From Erinaceus europaeus (taxonomy: Eukaryota; Chordata; Mammalia; Eulipotyphla; Erinaceidae): a stretch of 64,000 nt of DNA. The position numbers and the translations under genes are program-made. Shown here piece by piece: positions 22,801 to 34,474 of the stretch. The DNA is taken from contig NC_080170.1 in the NCBI RefSeq assembly GCF_950295315.1, forward strand, positions 97,430,477 through 97,494,476, in the 5' to 3' direction. Below the pieces are notes generated by a model, which was given only the letters and a program-made list of their open reading frames with translations, made no database searches and was not told the DNA's origin. Positions within the stretch are counted from its first letter, which is position 1; every line of letters begins with the position of its first letter.

Positions 22801-23363
22801 CTTAAAAAGAGCCAGAAGTCCAAAATTAGGCAGAATTGGACTCTTTAGGACTGAACAACCAAGCAAAATTAAGTCATGTGGCAAAAAGGGCAGCAGGTTA
22901 AAGACCAGTGCTTACAGATAGAAGCAGTAGTCTACACACTAAGGGCAGAAGGAGTGATAATCAGTTGATTAATATTAGGAGTCACAATCATGATGATTTT
23001 AGAAATAAATTTCAAATTTATTGCAAACATCAACTTTCCCCTTCTAAGAATATAGTAAATCCCAGATTCATTTTATACAAAGCTTAGAAGCTTTCATTTG
23101 TGGGAGAGCTAATATTTGCAACCTTGTGATAAAGCAGCTTCAAAGATAACTGATTCAAAGATGAGTATGAATTCTGATTTTAGAGATGTCTCAAATCTTT
23201 GATATGAAGTGGCAAAGTACCTGTCTACACTTCTAATAGCAGTAATAGCTTTAATCTTTGGATTTTGATGTCTGAATTTAATTTAGCTTACTTCTGTAGA
23301 ATCCCCTTCTAAACTTCCCCCCTAAATTATTCAGTTTTACAGTCTACATTGCTATCAAAATAA

Positions 23364-23495
23364 GAAGCCCAGAAGGTGGCTCATGGGATATTGGACTATC
23401 CAGAATGAGGTCCTGACCATGATCTCCACAGTTACATGTATCAGAGTGATGATCTAATTCTTGTTCTAAAATTAAATAAATAAATAAACCTTAAA
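23364..23495 (+). repeat. SINE, group C (diverged)
   Basis: It has 'cccagaaggtggctcatggg', 'aatgaggtcctgacc', 'cagagtgatgatctaattc' and an (aaat)n tail, the order of group C. Confidence 0.6.
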
Positions 23496-24024
23496 AATGT
23501 ACTGATAAAATTTAAATGTGCACATTTTATAAAGTAGTATGTAACTAAGTGTTTTTATGAAGTGCTGTGAGACAAAGAACAATAGAAATAGAAAGACTAC
23601 AAAGGAGAATTCAATAAAATTACAATGAGGTAAAGACAGCATAAGAAAAATTTCTTAATCAAATAATTTTCATTTATAGAACAAGCAAGTGTGTATAAAA
23701 TAAGAGGCATTAACCGTTTTGTATTTTGTATAAAAGCAATTTAAAATGAAGTTAGGCTTGTAAAGTTCTGAAGTTAGGTGAATATTTTTTATTTTTAATT
23801 GAGATAATTACACTTATAATTTGAGCTGTGTAAAGGCATGCTTTTTCTATAAAATTTAATTCCTGGTGCGTTATGGCAGAAAATGACTTAAGTTGTAGGT
23901 AAGAGTGAGTTGTAGACAACTATCACAAGGAGAGGAGAAATTAAACCCTATGTCAACTTTATAACTAGACTGTAAACTATTAATTTCCTAATTAGAATGA
24001 AAAAGAATTGAGAGAAAAATTCTT

Positions 24025-24302
24025 TTTTTTAATTTAATTTATTTATTCCCTTTTGTTGCCCTTGTTGTTTTATTGTTATAGTTATTATTGATGTCATTGT
24101 TGTTGGATAGGACAGAGAGAAATGGAGAGAGGAGGGGAAGACAGAGGGGGGAGAGAAAGACAGACACCTGCAGACCTGCTTCACCGCCTGTGAAGGGACC
24201 TGCCTGCAGGTGGGGAGCCAGGGGCTCGAACCGGGATCCTGACGCCGGTCCTTGAGCTTAGCGCCACCTGTGCTTAACCCACTGCGCTACAGCCCGACTC
24301 CC
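24025..24302 (-). mobile_element. SINE, group A, full length
   Basis: All parts are present: (attt)n tail, 'cccttttgttgcccttgttg', the inverted 'gacacctgcagacctgcttcacc' core, B box in reverse 'ggctcgaaccggg' and head. A perfect 12-bp TSD (agaaaaattctt) is at 24013-24024 and 24303-24314. Confidence 0.94.
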
Positions 24303-24463
24303 AGAAAAATTCTTAAGGAGTATCAAACGCTGATTTACCATTAACTTTGTTTTGGTGATCTATATATTCTTGAGATGTATCAGTTTTCAATTTTAGAATG
24401 TTCTATTTCAAACAGAAAAATTGCAAATAATATAGAAAATAGAATGAATTGGGTCCTTTCTAA

Positions 24464-24648
24464 AAATTATCTTTATTTATTGGATAGAGACAGCCAGAAA
24501 TTGAGAAGGTAGAGGGTGACAGGGAGAGAGACAGAGTGACACCTGCAGCCCTGCTTCGCCACTCTTGCAGCTTTTCCTTTGCAGGTGGGGATGGAGGCTC
24601 GTGCACTGTGACATGTGGGTTCAACTAGGTGCACCATGGCCTGGCCCC
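24464..24648 (-). repeat. SINE, group B
   Basis: It has 'tctttatttattggatagagac', 'gacacctgcagccctgcttcgcc', 'tttgcaggtggggatgg' and head 'caactaggtgcaccatggcctgg'. No clear TSD. Confidence 0.8.
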
Positions 24649-25170
24649 TCTTTTTTACATTTTGCAACATAGCATGGTAAATTGTTTTTAATCTCACATG
24701 GACTTTAGTGAGATTAGCTTGTCAAAAAGCATATTTCCTTGAACTTGATAACTCTTTTAGTTACCATACAAGGGTAAATCACATTACTCTCAGTTCCAAA
24801 GCTAAGAGTCAAACTGAAAAATTCCAACTTTGCAGAAAGTTATTTCTGGAAGTAATATTATTGGGGGAAGAAGGAGGGGGAACTAAATGTGAGAAAATTA
24901 TCCATTGATTTAATTTTTATATTTATTTCACTGATTTTAACAGATTAAAATGCTAGTGTTGCTATTTGCTTCTTAATGGATTAATATACATAACTCTATT
25001 AACATTAAGCAATACATCATAACAGCAGTTCATAGAAGTGATTCTCAGTTTCACCACTACTGATATTTCAGGGTGAATAATTACTGTGGTGGCATGTGTA
25101 TGTTTAGCAGCCTCCCTGCCTCAGTCCACTAGATGCTAGCTACTCTAACAATAACTATAAGAAAACCTCT

Positions 25171-25560
25171 GTTCAACAATTTGTTTGGCTTTGTATGTTA
25201 GCTCTCTTTTCAGCCACCAGGTTCCAGATGCTAGCATGATGCCAACCAGACTTTCCCACCAATGTGTCCCGGAGCTCTGTTTCCCCAAAGCCCCACCCTA
25301 CTAAAGAAAGAGACAGGCTGGGAGTATGGATCAACCTGTCAACACCCATGTTCAGCAGGGAAGCAATTACAGAAGCCAGACCTTCCACCTTCTGCATCCC
25401 ACAATGACCTTGGGTCCATACTCCCAGAGAGTTAAAGAATAGGAAAGCTATCAGGGGAAGGGATGGGATAAGGAATGGTGGTGGGAATTGTGTGGAGTTG
25501 TGCCCCGCTTATCCTATGGTTTTGTCAATGTTTACTTTTTATAAATAAAGAAAAAAAAAA
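25171..25560 (+). mobile_element. 5'-truncated LR (L1-like) insertion with poly(A)
   Basis: The copy starts at 'gttcaacaatttgtttgg' and runs to the LR 3' end 'ttgtgccccgcttatcctatgg', then an 'aataaag' poly(A) signal and an A-run. The flanks 25159-25170 and 25561-25572 match in 10 of 12 positions and are a plausible TSD. This shows the family moves by reverse transcription of a polyadenylated RNA. Confidence 0.8.
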
Positions 25561-25637
25561 AAGAAAATCTCAAGCCATGACAAATGTGCTCTGTGAGGCA
25601 GTACTGCACACTGAGCTCCCATTTGTTTGTAAACCAC

Positions 25638-25997
25638 TGATTTAGGAACTAGCTGGTGGCTCAGTGCACGTTATCATGTGGAAGGACCAGGGATAAGACC
25701 CTACTTCCCATCTGCAGGGAAGTTTCATGAGCAGAGGAGCAGTGGTGTAAGTGTCTTTCATGCTATTTCTCCCTCTCTATCTCTGTCACCTTCTATCCAA
25801 AGAAAGAAAGAAAGAATTATAAAAGAGAGAGAACAAATAAGAAAAAAGAAGGAAGAAAGAAAAAGGAAGGGAGAAAGAAAAGAAAAGAAAGAAAGGGAGA
25901 GAAAGAAGAAAAATGTCCAGTGGGAATAGTGGCATTGTGCAGACACTGAGCCACAGTGATAACTTTCGTGGAAAAATAAATAAATAACAAATTACCT
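25638..25997 (+). repeat. SINE with 3' module and expanded purine linker
   Basis: The degenerate head ('ggtggctcagtgcacg') and 'catctgcagggaagtttcatgag' are followed by an A/G-only linker of about 120 bp, then the 3' module ('gtgggaatagtggcattgtgcagacactgagcc') and an (aaat)n tail. The linker has grown as a GAAA/GGAA microsatellite. Confidence 0.7.
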
Positions 25998-26005
25998 AAA
26001 ATAAA

Positions 26006-26155
26006 AACACTGACTGGAGAGGTAGCTCCGTTGGTGGAATACATGCTTTGTTTGAGGGAGGCCCTGAAATTAATCCCTGGTTACTTTTATGTCTGGAGTG
26101 GTACTTGTTTCTTTCTCTTTCTGTCTCAATAAAAGGAATGAATAAATCAAGTTTT
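26006..26155 (+). repeat. Old tRNA-derived SINE fragment
   Basis: It has 'gactggagaggtagctccgttgg', 'aattaatccctggtta', a 'ctttctctttctgtctc' pyrimidine stretch and an AT-rich tail, resembling groups C/E. Confidence 0.5.
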
Positions 26156-26635
26156 TTAAAAAGTGAAAACATATAATCATGTTGGTTAAAGTTCATAAAA
26201 TTGACTATTGCTGCTGGCATACTTAATTACTGAGGGTTTGATCCTAACTTTCATATTCACATCTAAAGATGACCCTTCATGTAATGAGTTAATACAATGA
26301 AAATAATCAGTAAAATACTATTTGCCTTCTGCTATCCTCTTCCAATTCAATTTCTCACATTAGTTCTTGTATGTGTCCAGATCTTGACAACATGATATCA
26401 CCACTAGTTTAATCAAAGATGTGGGTGGAAAAACTAATATTTGAACACTCCCCTAGGTTAAAATAATGCAAAAGAAGATAAATGCAACCATACTCTTGCA
26501 TTTTGTTCTGAACATCTTCTTAATATCAAAGTTCACATTTAATCATTTTAGAGTATCAGTTCTATTTAAATAGAGAAGAACATTTTTCTTGCATCTTTCC
26601 AATGAGTATATTTCCTCATTAAAGATTTATTTCAC

Positions 26636-26820
26636 TGGGCTGGCTGGCAAGATAGCTTACTTAGTAAGGTGTTTGCTTTGCCATGTGTGTGACTGAAGTT
26701 TAAGTCCAGCTCCAGCTGTTCTAGGGGAAGTTTCAGTGCTGTGCTATTTTTTTCCTCACTCCTTTGTCTATCTCTATCTGAAAAAGTCAGCTTGAAGCCC
26801 CAGCACTGACCAAAAAAAGC
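26636..26820 (+). repeat. SINE, group E
   Basis: It has 'ggctggcaagatagcttacttagtaagg', 'tttgctttgccatgtgtgtgac', 'ctaggggaagtttcagtgctgtg' and a short 3' module 'gcttgaagccccagcactgacc'. Confidence 0.7.
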
Positions 26821-26829
26821 TTAATTTGC

Positions 26830-26830
<1 letters not shown>

Positions 26831-26880
<50 letters not shown>

Positions 26881-27225
26881 GGAGGAGGGGGGGGAGGAGT
26901 AGGAGGGGAGGAGGAGGAAGAGGAGGAGGAGGAAGAAGAAGGAGGAGGAGGAGAAGAAGAAGGAGGAGGAGGAAGAAGAAGGAGGAGGAGGAGAAGAAGA
27001 AGAAGGAGGAGGAGGAGGAGGAGGAGGAGGAAGAGGAGGAGGAGGAGAAGAAGAAGAAGGAGAAGAAGAAGGAGAAAGTCAAGGAGGGGGATGAGGAGGA
27101 GGAGGGAGGGAGGGAGAAATATGTATCAGAGCACTGCTCCAGCATATTTGATACCAGAAATTGAACATGGGGCCCCAGACATTTCACGACTTACTCTCTA
27201 TGGGCTAAATCATTTGCCTGGCTGC
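26831..27225 (-). repeat. Group D SINE with a roughly 290-bp purine expansion
   Basis: The segment 27121-27225 is a reverse group D SINE body ('cagagcactgctcc', 'gaaattgaacatgggg', 'ctctctatgggctaaatc'). Its GA-rich tail has expanded into 26832-27118: about 22 GA units followed by GGA/GAA-rich sequence with almost no pyrimidines. ALCAM is transcribed from the minus strand, so its RNA carries the pyrimidine version. Charged or serine-rich open frames here are low-complexity translations, not genes. Confidence 0.85.
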
Positions 27226-29929
27226 ATATGCACATTTGCCATGCAAGTTCCATTGAAATTGTGAATACAATTAACTTATTTTAATGAGAAGAATAGGTTC
27301 TCTGTATTCATAAAATTCTATCAATAAGAAAGTAGGCTATTAAGTCTAACCTATCTCTCCTCATTTAAAGCTCATGTTTCCTTATTAATTTTCTGTCTGG
27401 TTGATGGGTGAGATTTAAGAAACAAAGCAAGAGTAACTACACAACGAAGCATTAATATACTATGGTCTATTTCAGTAGCTTTAGGGATTCAAAAGTGGGT
27501 GGAGAAAAGGGGCTGGAAAGGAATTGATGCCCAGTGCTCTGTGGAGGGAGATGGCAATTTGGTGGTGAGTAAGCTGTCCTGGCGTCTGTTTCTGGAGGAT
27601 GTGAGACTGTAACCCCTGAAAACAGTCTTACATTATTACTGAGATCATTACTGTTCTCTTGGTTTCTTTAGTGATAGCTTGTGTTAATCATACTGCATTA
27701 GCATTTAAAATACTATTCAAGGTTAAAGAATTTAATTTGATAACAGGCTGTGAATTCTGGGGATAGTAAGTGAATTTATTGGCTACTAGATGGCCAAAAT
27801 AGTAGACTTTTGTTCTGGAATGGGCTGGCTGAAGGATACTGTTTAGTATGCTCAATGCTAATATCTATTCCATATCAACTATCTAAGTAGTTACCAAAAA
27901 TTGTTTACATAAGCAAAAATAGATTTTTTGCTCTTTTCTTCATGTGAAATCCAATTAGCAGTTACCATGTCTCCAGAAGATCTACATTTTTACAGTCAAA
28001 TATGGGAAGTAATAAAGGTTAAAAAGCTATCTAATAGGGGTTTTCCACATCTTTAGTGAAGATTACTGGCTTATTTCTAGACTTGTGCAAATTTCATGCT
28101 TTTAATTGATAACTTGCTAGAGGAGGTACATTGAAAGTTAAAAGTCACAGAGAGAAAAATGATAGCTTTCTATAGCATTTACTTAAGAATGAAATTTACT
28201 ACAAGAGTGAAATTTACTACAGGGTCCTTTTGAAAAATATGGATGGAGAAGAAAAATTCAAATATTCGCTCAAAACCACTTTCGAAAGCTTTTTGAAATA
28301 TTATACATATAATATTCAAATACAATTGCTTTAATGGTTTGTGATTTATTGAATAATAAGTTTAAATCATAACTATTCTCTATAGCAAATAAAAGCCTGT
28401 CCTAGCCAGAAAATCATATTCAAATGAGCTACCCAAAGTAGAATCGAATGCAGTAACTCTGGAATGCAAAGAATTTCAAGAGGCATTACTGTCATCTATT
28501 AATATTAACAATAACTTTTCACATATTCCATTTTCCCTGAAAGTCATTATTCTTAATTGATGTGTGGGAGGAGAAGTGGGAAAGAGAACAAGATAATTTA
28601 GGAAGGTAATGAGTAGAGATGAGAAATATAGGAAGTTGTATTAAAAGATAGCTTTATCACTTCTAAAGATGACAGAGTGGGGAAAAGCTTTAAAGTTCTT
28701 ATACAATCCATACCTGAACTTGCCTCTAGTTTTGAGACTTCCTGTTCCTCAAAGATTTCACCTCTGATTGCTTACTGTTTTTGTCCTAGAGGCCAATCAT
28801 AACTTTGAATTATCCTATGATTTAGGAAGACTAATTATCATGGAAAAAATGTATCCACCTGCCACTGCTTCACATGTTCACTTCCTTATTTATGCATAAG
28901 TTTCATTTTCTTTGCTTATTATTTTGGGGAAGAATATTTGTGAGGTATGACTAATATGAAAATGTCTATCATAGGCTACAAAATGGAGGGAATGTAACTT
29001 ATCGAGGACTTCACCTGATGTACTCTGTCACCAAGTTTTTGCTAAAGGTACACTTTTCATGAGCTATTCCAGTTAATTACTGAACATGGGAAGGATGTGA
29101 TGATAGGCACAAGTCTGGGGATTAAAGAACCCTGCTGAAGGGTGACAGGGTCAGAAAGTTCCCTACATGCAAGGAATCTTCTTAAAACTGCATAACAACC
29201 TAGGACACATTCAACCACCTTTATTCCCATTTTTCTTAACCTTCTAATTCTTTCAGCCTTTGTCTCCCCTTCCATAGATATTTTCCTTAATACAATCCTT
29301 ACATGTTTAATCAATCCTGGCAGCTATTCTCTGAGGAGTCCAACTAACATATGAGGGAAATTAGGCAGAACATAACTATATCGACTCTGTGATTTTAGTA
29401 AACTACTGGATTCCAGAAAAAATAGGTTTATAATATGAATATAGTTTTACAAAAAGAAACCATACTTCAATTTTGTAAGGGAAAAATAGCTAAATTAGAA
29501 TAAAAAGTACCTTAGAACATTAGCAAGAATAATGATGAAACTTTAATGGTGCATTATAGTTTGTAATGCTCTTTTATATGCACTGTACATTTTCACATAG
29601 GCGTCTCACAGAAGCACTGCACAGCAAATAAACCTAACATATGGTGAACAAACTATATTATACTTCATTTTACTGGTAAGACACTATTAACCTTGCAAAT
29701 TCAAGAGATCATTAAGTCAATGTGTAGTAGAGCCCAGCCTCAAGATAATTCTCAAGTCCAATTCTCTTTTTATTAAAATATATACAAAGTTATCATACAC
29801 TCGTATCATGTTATATTGTGGCTAATTTAGTATTGTTGTTTGAGAATTATTAAACTCTTCCCCATATTTAGATTTATATTAAAAAGAAACCTTATAGATT
29901 TGAGGGACAGAAATAAAATATTGCTATTT

Positions 29930-30128
29930 TTAAAAATGTATTTGTGTAGTATAGAGAGAAAAATTGACAAGGAATGGAGAGATAGAGAAGGAGGAAGACA
30001 GAGAGACACCTGTAGCACTGCTTTACTGATTTTGAAGCTGCCCCCTTGCAGGTAGGGACTGAAGACTTGAACCCAAGTGCTTACTTGTGCCCAGTAATTT
30101 GCATTCAACCATGTACACCATCATCCCC
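29930..30128 (-). repeat. SINE, group B
   Basis: It has 'gagacacctgtagcactgctttactg', 'cccttgcaggtagggac', B box in reverse 'gacttgaaccca' and degenerate head 'caaccatgtacaccatc'. Confidence 0.75.
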
Positions 30129-30690
30129 CCCAGGTACCACTCTTCCAATGGTATGTGATATAGTAATTGAAAATACACTGCAAGAAATTATACAAAGTCC
30201 TTTCCATTATAGTTTATCTAATTCTCTAAATAGTATAGAAAATTGGAAATAACCAATATTTATGAGACTATATGTACATATATATATGTGTAGAAAAACA
30301 TTTAACTGACATGATAGTATTTTATGCATTTCAAATGCAGAGCACAATAGATATATCAGATTAATAATAAAAATTATTTGATAGATAATGTGAGGGGTTT
30401 GGGATTCAAATGAAGTCCTTTTAACTTCAAAGTTTCTGAGCTTTCTCCTCATCAAAAGTATTTTTCACAATTACAACTTTTGAGTTGAAAATAAGAATTT
30501 ACACAAAATCCTACATGTGAAAGTACAGCTATTTTGTTTAAATGAGCAGAATTAAAGAAACTAAGTTACTTATCAGTAGGTGATGTATATTCATATAGTT
30601 GAATATTATCCAGCAATTAAAAATAAAATATCAAGCTATGGAAAGACACAAAGAGCACATAATTGAGTACTGCTAAATTAAAACATCAAT

Positions 30691-31238
30691 GCCAGTGGTC
30701 CAGGAGGTAATGCACCTAGCTGAGTGCACATGCTAGCATGCTCAAGAACATAACTGGAGCCTCCACTCCCCTACCTGTAGACAGGAAGCTTCACAAACAG
30801 TGACACATGTCTGTCTGTCTGTCTGTCTGTCTATCTCACACACACACACCCAAATCTCTCTGTCCTATCAAAAGAAGAAAGGGAAGGGAAGGGAAGGGAA
30901 GGGAAGGGAAGGGAAGGGAAGGGAAGGGAAGGGAAGGGAAGGGAAGGGAAGGGAAGGGAAGGGAAGGGAAGGGAAGGGAAGGGAAGGGAAGGGAAGGGAA
31001 GGGAAGGAAAGGGAAGGAGGAAGGAAAGGAAAGGGAAGGAAAGGGAAGGACGAAGGAAGGAAAGGAAAGGTGGAAGGAAGGGAGAACGGAAGGAAGGAAG
31101 ATAGAAGGTCTCCAGGAGTAGTGGACTTATTGTGCAGGCACAGAGCCCCAGAGATAACCTTTGGGGCAACTAAAAAATAGAAAAGAGAGAGAGAACAGGA
31201 AGAAAAAGGAGAAGATGGAGGAAGAGGAGGAGAAAGGA
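30691..31238 (+). repeat. SINE carrying a (GGGAA)25 array
   Basis: A head of 'ggtccaggaggtaatgcacctagctgagtgc', a (ctgt)n/(ca)n stretch, then 25 uninterrupted GGGAA units (30881-31005), imperfect GGAAA/GGAAG units to about 31110, then the 3' module ('gtggacttattgtgcaggcacagagcccc') and a purine tail. The array sits exactly in the linker between SINE body and module. Confidence 0.88.
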
Positions 31239-31633
31239 AAGCATCAATACTAAATGGCTACAAACTGTGTAGTCCAGCTATAATGACATAAAAAAGGCAA
31301 AGCTACAGAGACTATAAAATAATCAGTAGATCAAAGAGAGGGACAGATGAGCAGAGAGCACAGGTGACTTTTCAGGGCACTGAAACTATTGATAGTATAG
31401 TGGTGAATACAAGTCATTATATATGTGTCAAAACCCATAAAAATATAAAACTAAAATCTACTGTAACTTATAAATCAGTGTTGGTTTATCAATTCTAATA
31501 AATATAGCACACTAATGAAGGATGCTAACATAGAAAAACTGAAGGGGCAGGGAGTGTTACATGGAATATATGAGAGCTCTCTACACATTTTGTTCAATTT
31601 ATCTGCAAATCTGAAACAGATAAAAATATTCTA

Positions 31634-31780
31634 TTGAGCCAGAAAAATAAGTGACTTGGATAGTGCACTGCTTTGCCATGTGTGCAATCAAGGTTTGAGT
31701 CTGGTCCCTGCAGCACTGAAGGAAGCTTTGGTGCAGTGGTCTCTTTCACTCTCTCTATCTCTAAGATTAAAACAAACTAT
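31634..31780 (+). repeat. SINE, group E
   Basis: It has 'gagccagaaaaataagtgac', 'ttggatagtgcactgctttgccatgtgtgc', 'ctgaaggaagctttggtgcagtgg' and 'ctctatctctaagattaaaac'. Confidence 0.75.
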
Positions 31781-32390
31781 TATGTAATATATATCCCTGC
31801 CTTTGGAATGAAGTCTGTATTTAGACCAGCTCATTCAAGTGTCACTGGTTATAGTAGAGGAAAGAGCATGAAAATCTTCAAGAACAAAGCTTTACATTCT
31901 TCTGCAAAGGTGCTATCAGTCTGAGTAGTTGAAAGCCCAGACAAACTTAGCAGGTGCTGATAACGCTAAAATCTTTGCTGCACAGAATGTCATGGGAAGC
32001 CATGCTGCAACACAGCAATTGCTGTTTTATGATATTTCCCACACATTCCCTATTCTATTTAGGTGCTAATACATTTGTCTACTCTTTTCAAGAAACAATG
32101 CCTTTGATAATTTGTTCATGGTTAATACTCAGGGAGATAATGACAGACAACCTCCGCCCCCCACCCTCCCACACACTGAATAGTATAACATTACCTCTTT
32201 GACTATGCTATTTTGAACAGTTTTTAAAGACAATAGTGATGTTAAGGTTAAGAAAAGTTCACATTGAAACAATACCCAGTTACAGCAGTAAACTATAACA
32301 ATTTCAGGAACACTTTAGATTGTATCATGCCTTTCTTTTGAGTTATGTAACTGAAGTACTCTCAGTCCTTCCTTAGAAAGAGTTTAATTG

Positions 32391-32585
32391 GGGCCAGGTT
32401 GTAGTACACTTGGTTAAACATACACATTACAATGCAAAAGGACCCAGGTTCAAGCCCCTGGTCCCCACCTGCAGGAGGAAAGCTCCAAGAGTGGTGAAGC
32501 AGTGCTGCAAGTGTCCTCTCTGTCTGTCTTTCCTCTGTGTCTCTATCCAGTAATAAATAAATAAAATTTTAAAAAGAAAGAAAAG
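32391..32585 (+). mobile_element. SINE, group B
   Basis: Complete copy with head 'ggccaggttgtagtacacttgg', B box 'ggttcaagccc' and an AT-rich tail. The TSD is 14 bp with two mismatches (32377-32390 and 32586-32599). Confidence 0.9.
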
Positions 32586-32964
32586 AAAGAATTTAACTGA
32601 AAAAAGAACAAGATAATAGTAAAGAAAGAAATACTTAGATTCTGCACTCTCTGAAAACTCAGTTGTGATTTTCAAGTTAGTTCTCTCTTAAGAATTCTAT
32701 AATAATTTGTGGTAAGTGCATGTTCTTTAACCAGAATTCTTTCATACATAAAGAACAGACAACAAGAAACCCCTCTCAACATATTTGGTCTTTTTTTATT
32801 ATTGCACACTGTCCCAACAAATAAATATGATTTATTTAAATATAAATTAAACTACCTTCTAGGTAATCAGTATTCAAAAATCCACTGATTTTTAGCTCTA
32901 ATTTTTTAAAAATTAAAAAAAAAATGGAAAAACAGTTTGTAAAATTAAATTACAAAGAGGAAAA

Positions 32965-33312
32965 GAGAGGTTATTAGAAATGGACCTCACATTCAATCCA
33001 GCAATTCCTTTCCTATGGATTAATCCAAAGAACATAAAAATCACTTGTTCAAAGAGACCTGTACACACCTATGTTCAGAGCAGCACTATTTGTATTGGTT
33101 CAAATTAGGAAACAACCAAAATATCCAATGACAGAAGAATGGTTAAAAAATTATGGTATAAAAACAATGGAATACTCAGCCATAAGAAGTGATGAAATCT
33201 CTTTTGCTGCCCCTTGGATGGAATTTAAAGGAATTATATTACGTGAGATAAGTCAGAAGGAGAAAAGCAAATGCCAGGTGACCCCACTTAAAGGTGAAAC
33301 TTAAAGAAAGAG
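32965..33312 (+). pseudogene. Old L1 ORF2 C-terminal fragment
   Basis: It translates in places to the L1 ORF2 C-terminal pattern: a KQPKYPMTEEWL stretch, then TMEYSAIRSDE, then EISQKEKSK. Upstream it has the 'caatccagcaattcctttcctatgg' DNA typical of the end of L1 ORF2. The copy is 5'-truncated and cannot encode an active protein. A SINE follows directly. Confidence 0.85.
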
Positions 33313-33603
33313 GATATCGCACATGGCACGAAGCGCAAGGACTGGCAATAAGGCTCCCGGTTCAAGTCCCTGGCTCCCCACCTGCACGGTTGTCACCTCA
33401 CAATCGGTGAAGCAGGTCTGCAGCTGTCTATCTTTCTCTCCCTTTCTCTGTCTTCCCCTTCTCTCTGTCCCATCCAACAACAACAATAACAGTAACAACA
33501 ACAACAACGGCAACAAAAATGGGAAAAATGGCCTCCAGCAGTGGATTTGTAGTGCAGGCACTGAGCCCCAGTGATAACTCTGGAGGGGAAAAATAAAATA
33601 AAA
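33313..33603 (+). mobile_element. SINE, group A with 3' module, 5'-truncated
   Basis: It begins inside the tRNA head ('gatatcgcacatggcacgaagc') and keeps the B box 'cggttcaagtcc', the core, an (aac)n linker, the module ('cagtggatttgtagtgcaggcactgagcc') and an aaat tail. It was inserted at the end of the L1 fragment. Confidence 0.85.
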
Positions 33604-33984
33604 GAGGCTGTACAAGTTAACACTCACAGTTGTGCTCTTTTGCAGCAGAGCTAGGGATTCTTCAACAGAGTTACGAGAAAGGATTGAGAGGAGAAGAGGG
33701 ACCTAGTACTTGATGATGGAGAAAGAACTTTAGTTGATGGTTGAAATGGTGCTCAAACACATACGCCATTCATAGGTTAATAAAGTTCAAGATGCTAGTT
33801 ATTCTAATTTTCTGATTTTATTTAGAGAAATAAAAGGGATTATGTGCCAAATACGGTAGAAGCAGAAAGACTAGAGAATAAAGTCACTTGACCCAAATGG
33901 GACATTGATACTGATTACAACAGATGAGGATTTCTTCAAGTGAATGGAGAGTAAAGGATATCCCATGTAGTAGAAAGACTGCAT

Positions 33985-34135
33985 GCAATGCAGTCCAAGA
34001 GATGGCACAGTGGATAAAATGATGGACTCAAGCATGAGGTCCTCAGTTTTAATCTTGGCCGTACATATACCAAAGTAATGTCTGATTCTCTCTTCCTCTC
34101 TCCTCCCATCTGTCTCATTAATGAATGTGATATTA
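33985..34135 (+). repeat. SINE, group C
   Basis: It has 'gtccaagagatggcacagtggataaaatg', 'actcaagcatgaggtcctcag', 'accaaagtaatgtctgattc' and a pyrimidine body with a cattaatgaatg end. Confidence 0.8.
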
Positions 34136-34245
34136 TAAAGAAAGACTGTGCAAAAAAGTATTATTTTGTTCAGCACATTATGTCTGGGATTTAGGGTATA
34201 TGGGAGAATATGGAAATAAATACAACTGGGAAGGAATCTGTGAGA

Positions 34246-34474
34246 GGATGTGAGGGCCATCTGGCTGTGACATCTGTCACCCCATTGATCGCCAGGGTTG
34301 ATTCTGCTGATCTGGCTGGCTAGGCGGTTGTCCCCTTCCTCCCTCACCGCTCCATGCGTGTCCTTCCCGAAGCTGAGCACTTGGAAAGCCTTCCCCAAAT
34401 AGAGACTGACCTGTCTTTGATCTAGGGTATAGGAGTAGCTGCGCTCCCCTGCTAGAACCTCCAAACAAGCTCTC
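34246..34474 (+). pseudogene. RN7SK (pseudogene): 7SK RNA retropseudogene, 3'-truncated and tailless
   Basis: 7SK is the RNA polymerase III transcript that holds P-TEFb inactive in the nucleus. The match begins at the exact 7SK 5' end (ggatgtgagggc-type start) and includes 'gacatctgtcaccccattgatcgcc', 'ctggctggctaggcgg' and 'ctgcgctcccctgctagaacc'. It stops at '...caagctctcaagg', losing roughly the last 90 nt, and has an internal deletion of roughly a dozen bases. No poly(A) follows. The element lies between direct repeats aaggaatctgtg(a/g)g at 34231-34244 and 34475-34488, so it arrived by retrotransposition. It lacks the upstream promoter and the 3' end and is not functional. Confidence 0.95.

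Noticed and set aside
26774..27187. Open frames rich in Arg/Glu or Ser/Phe/Leu
   Set aside because: They are translations of the GA/GGA purine tract, open only because the repeat lacks stop codons.
30881..31005. Regular repeats as a CRISPR-like array
   Set aside because: No unique spacers between units, and the context is vertebrate intron. Simple microsatellite.
30800..31180. Open frames with a five-residue periodic Gly/Lys/Arg/Glu pattern
   Set aside because: A product of the (GGGAA)n array; not a gene.
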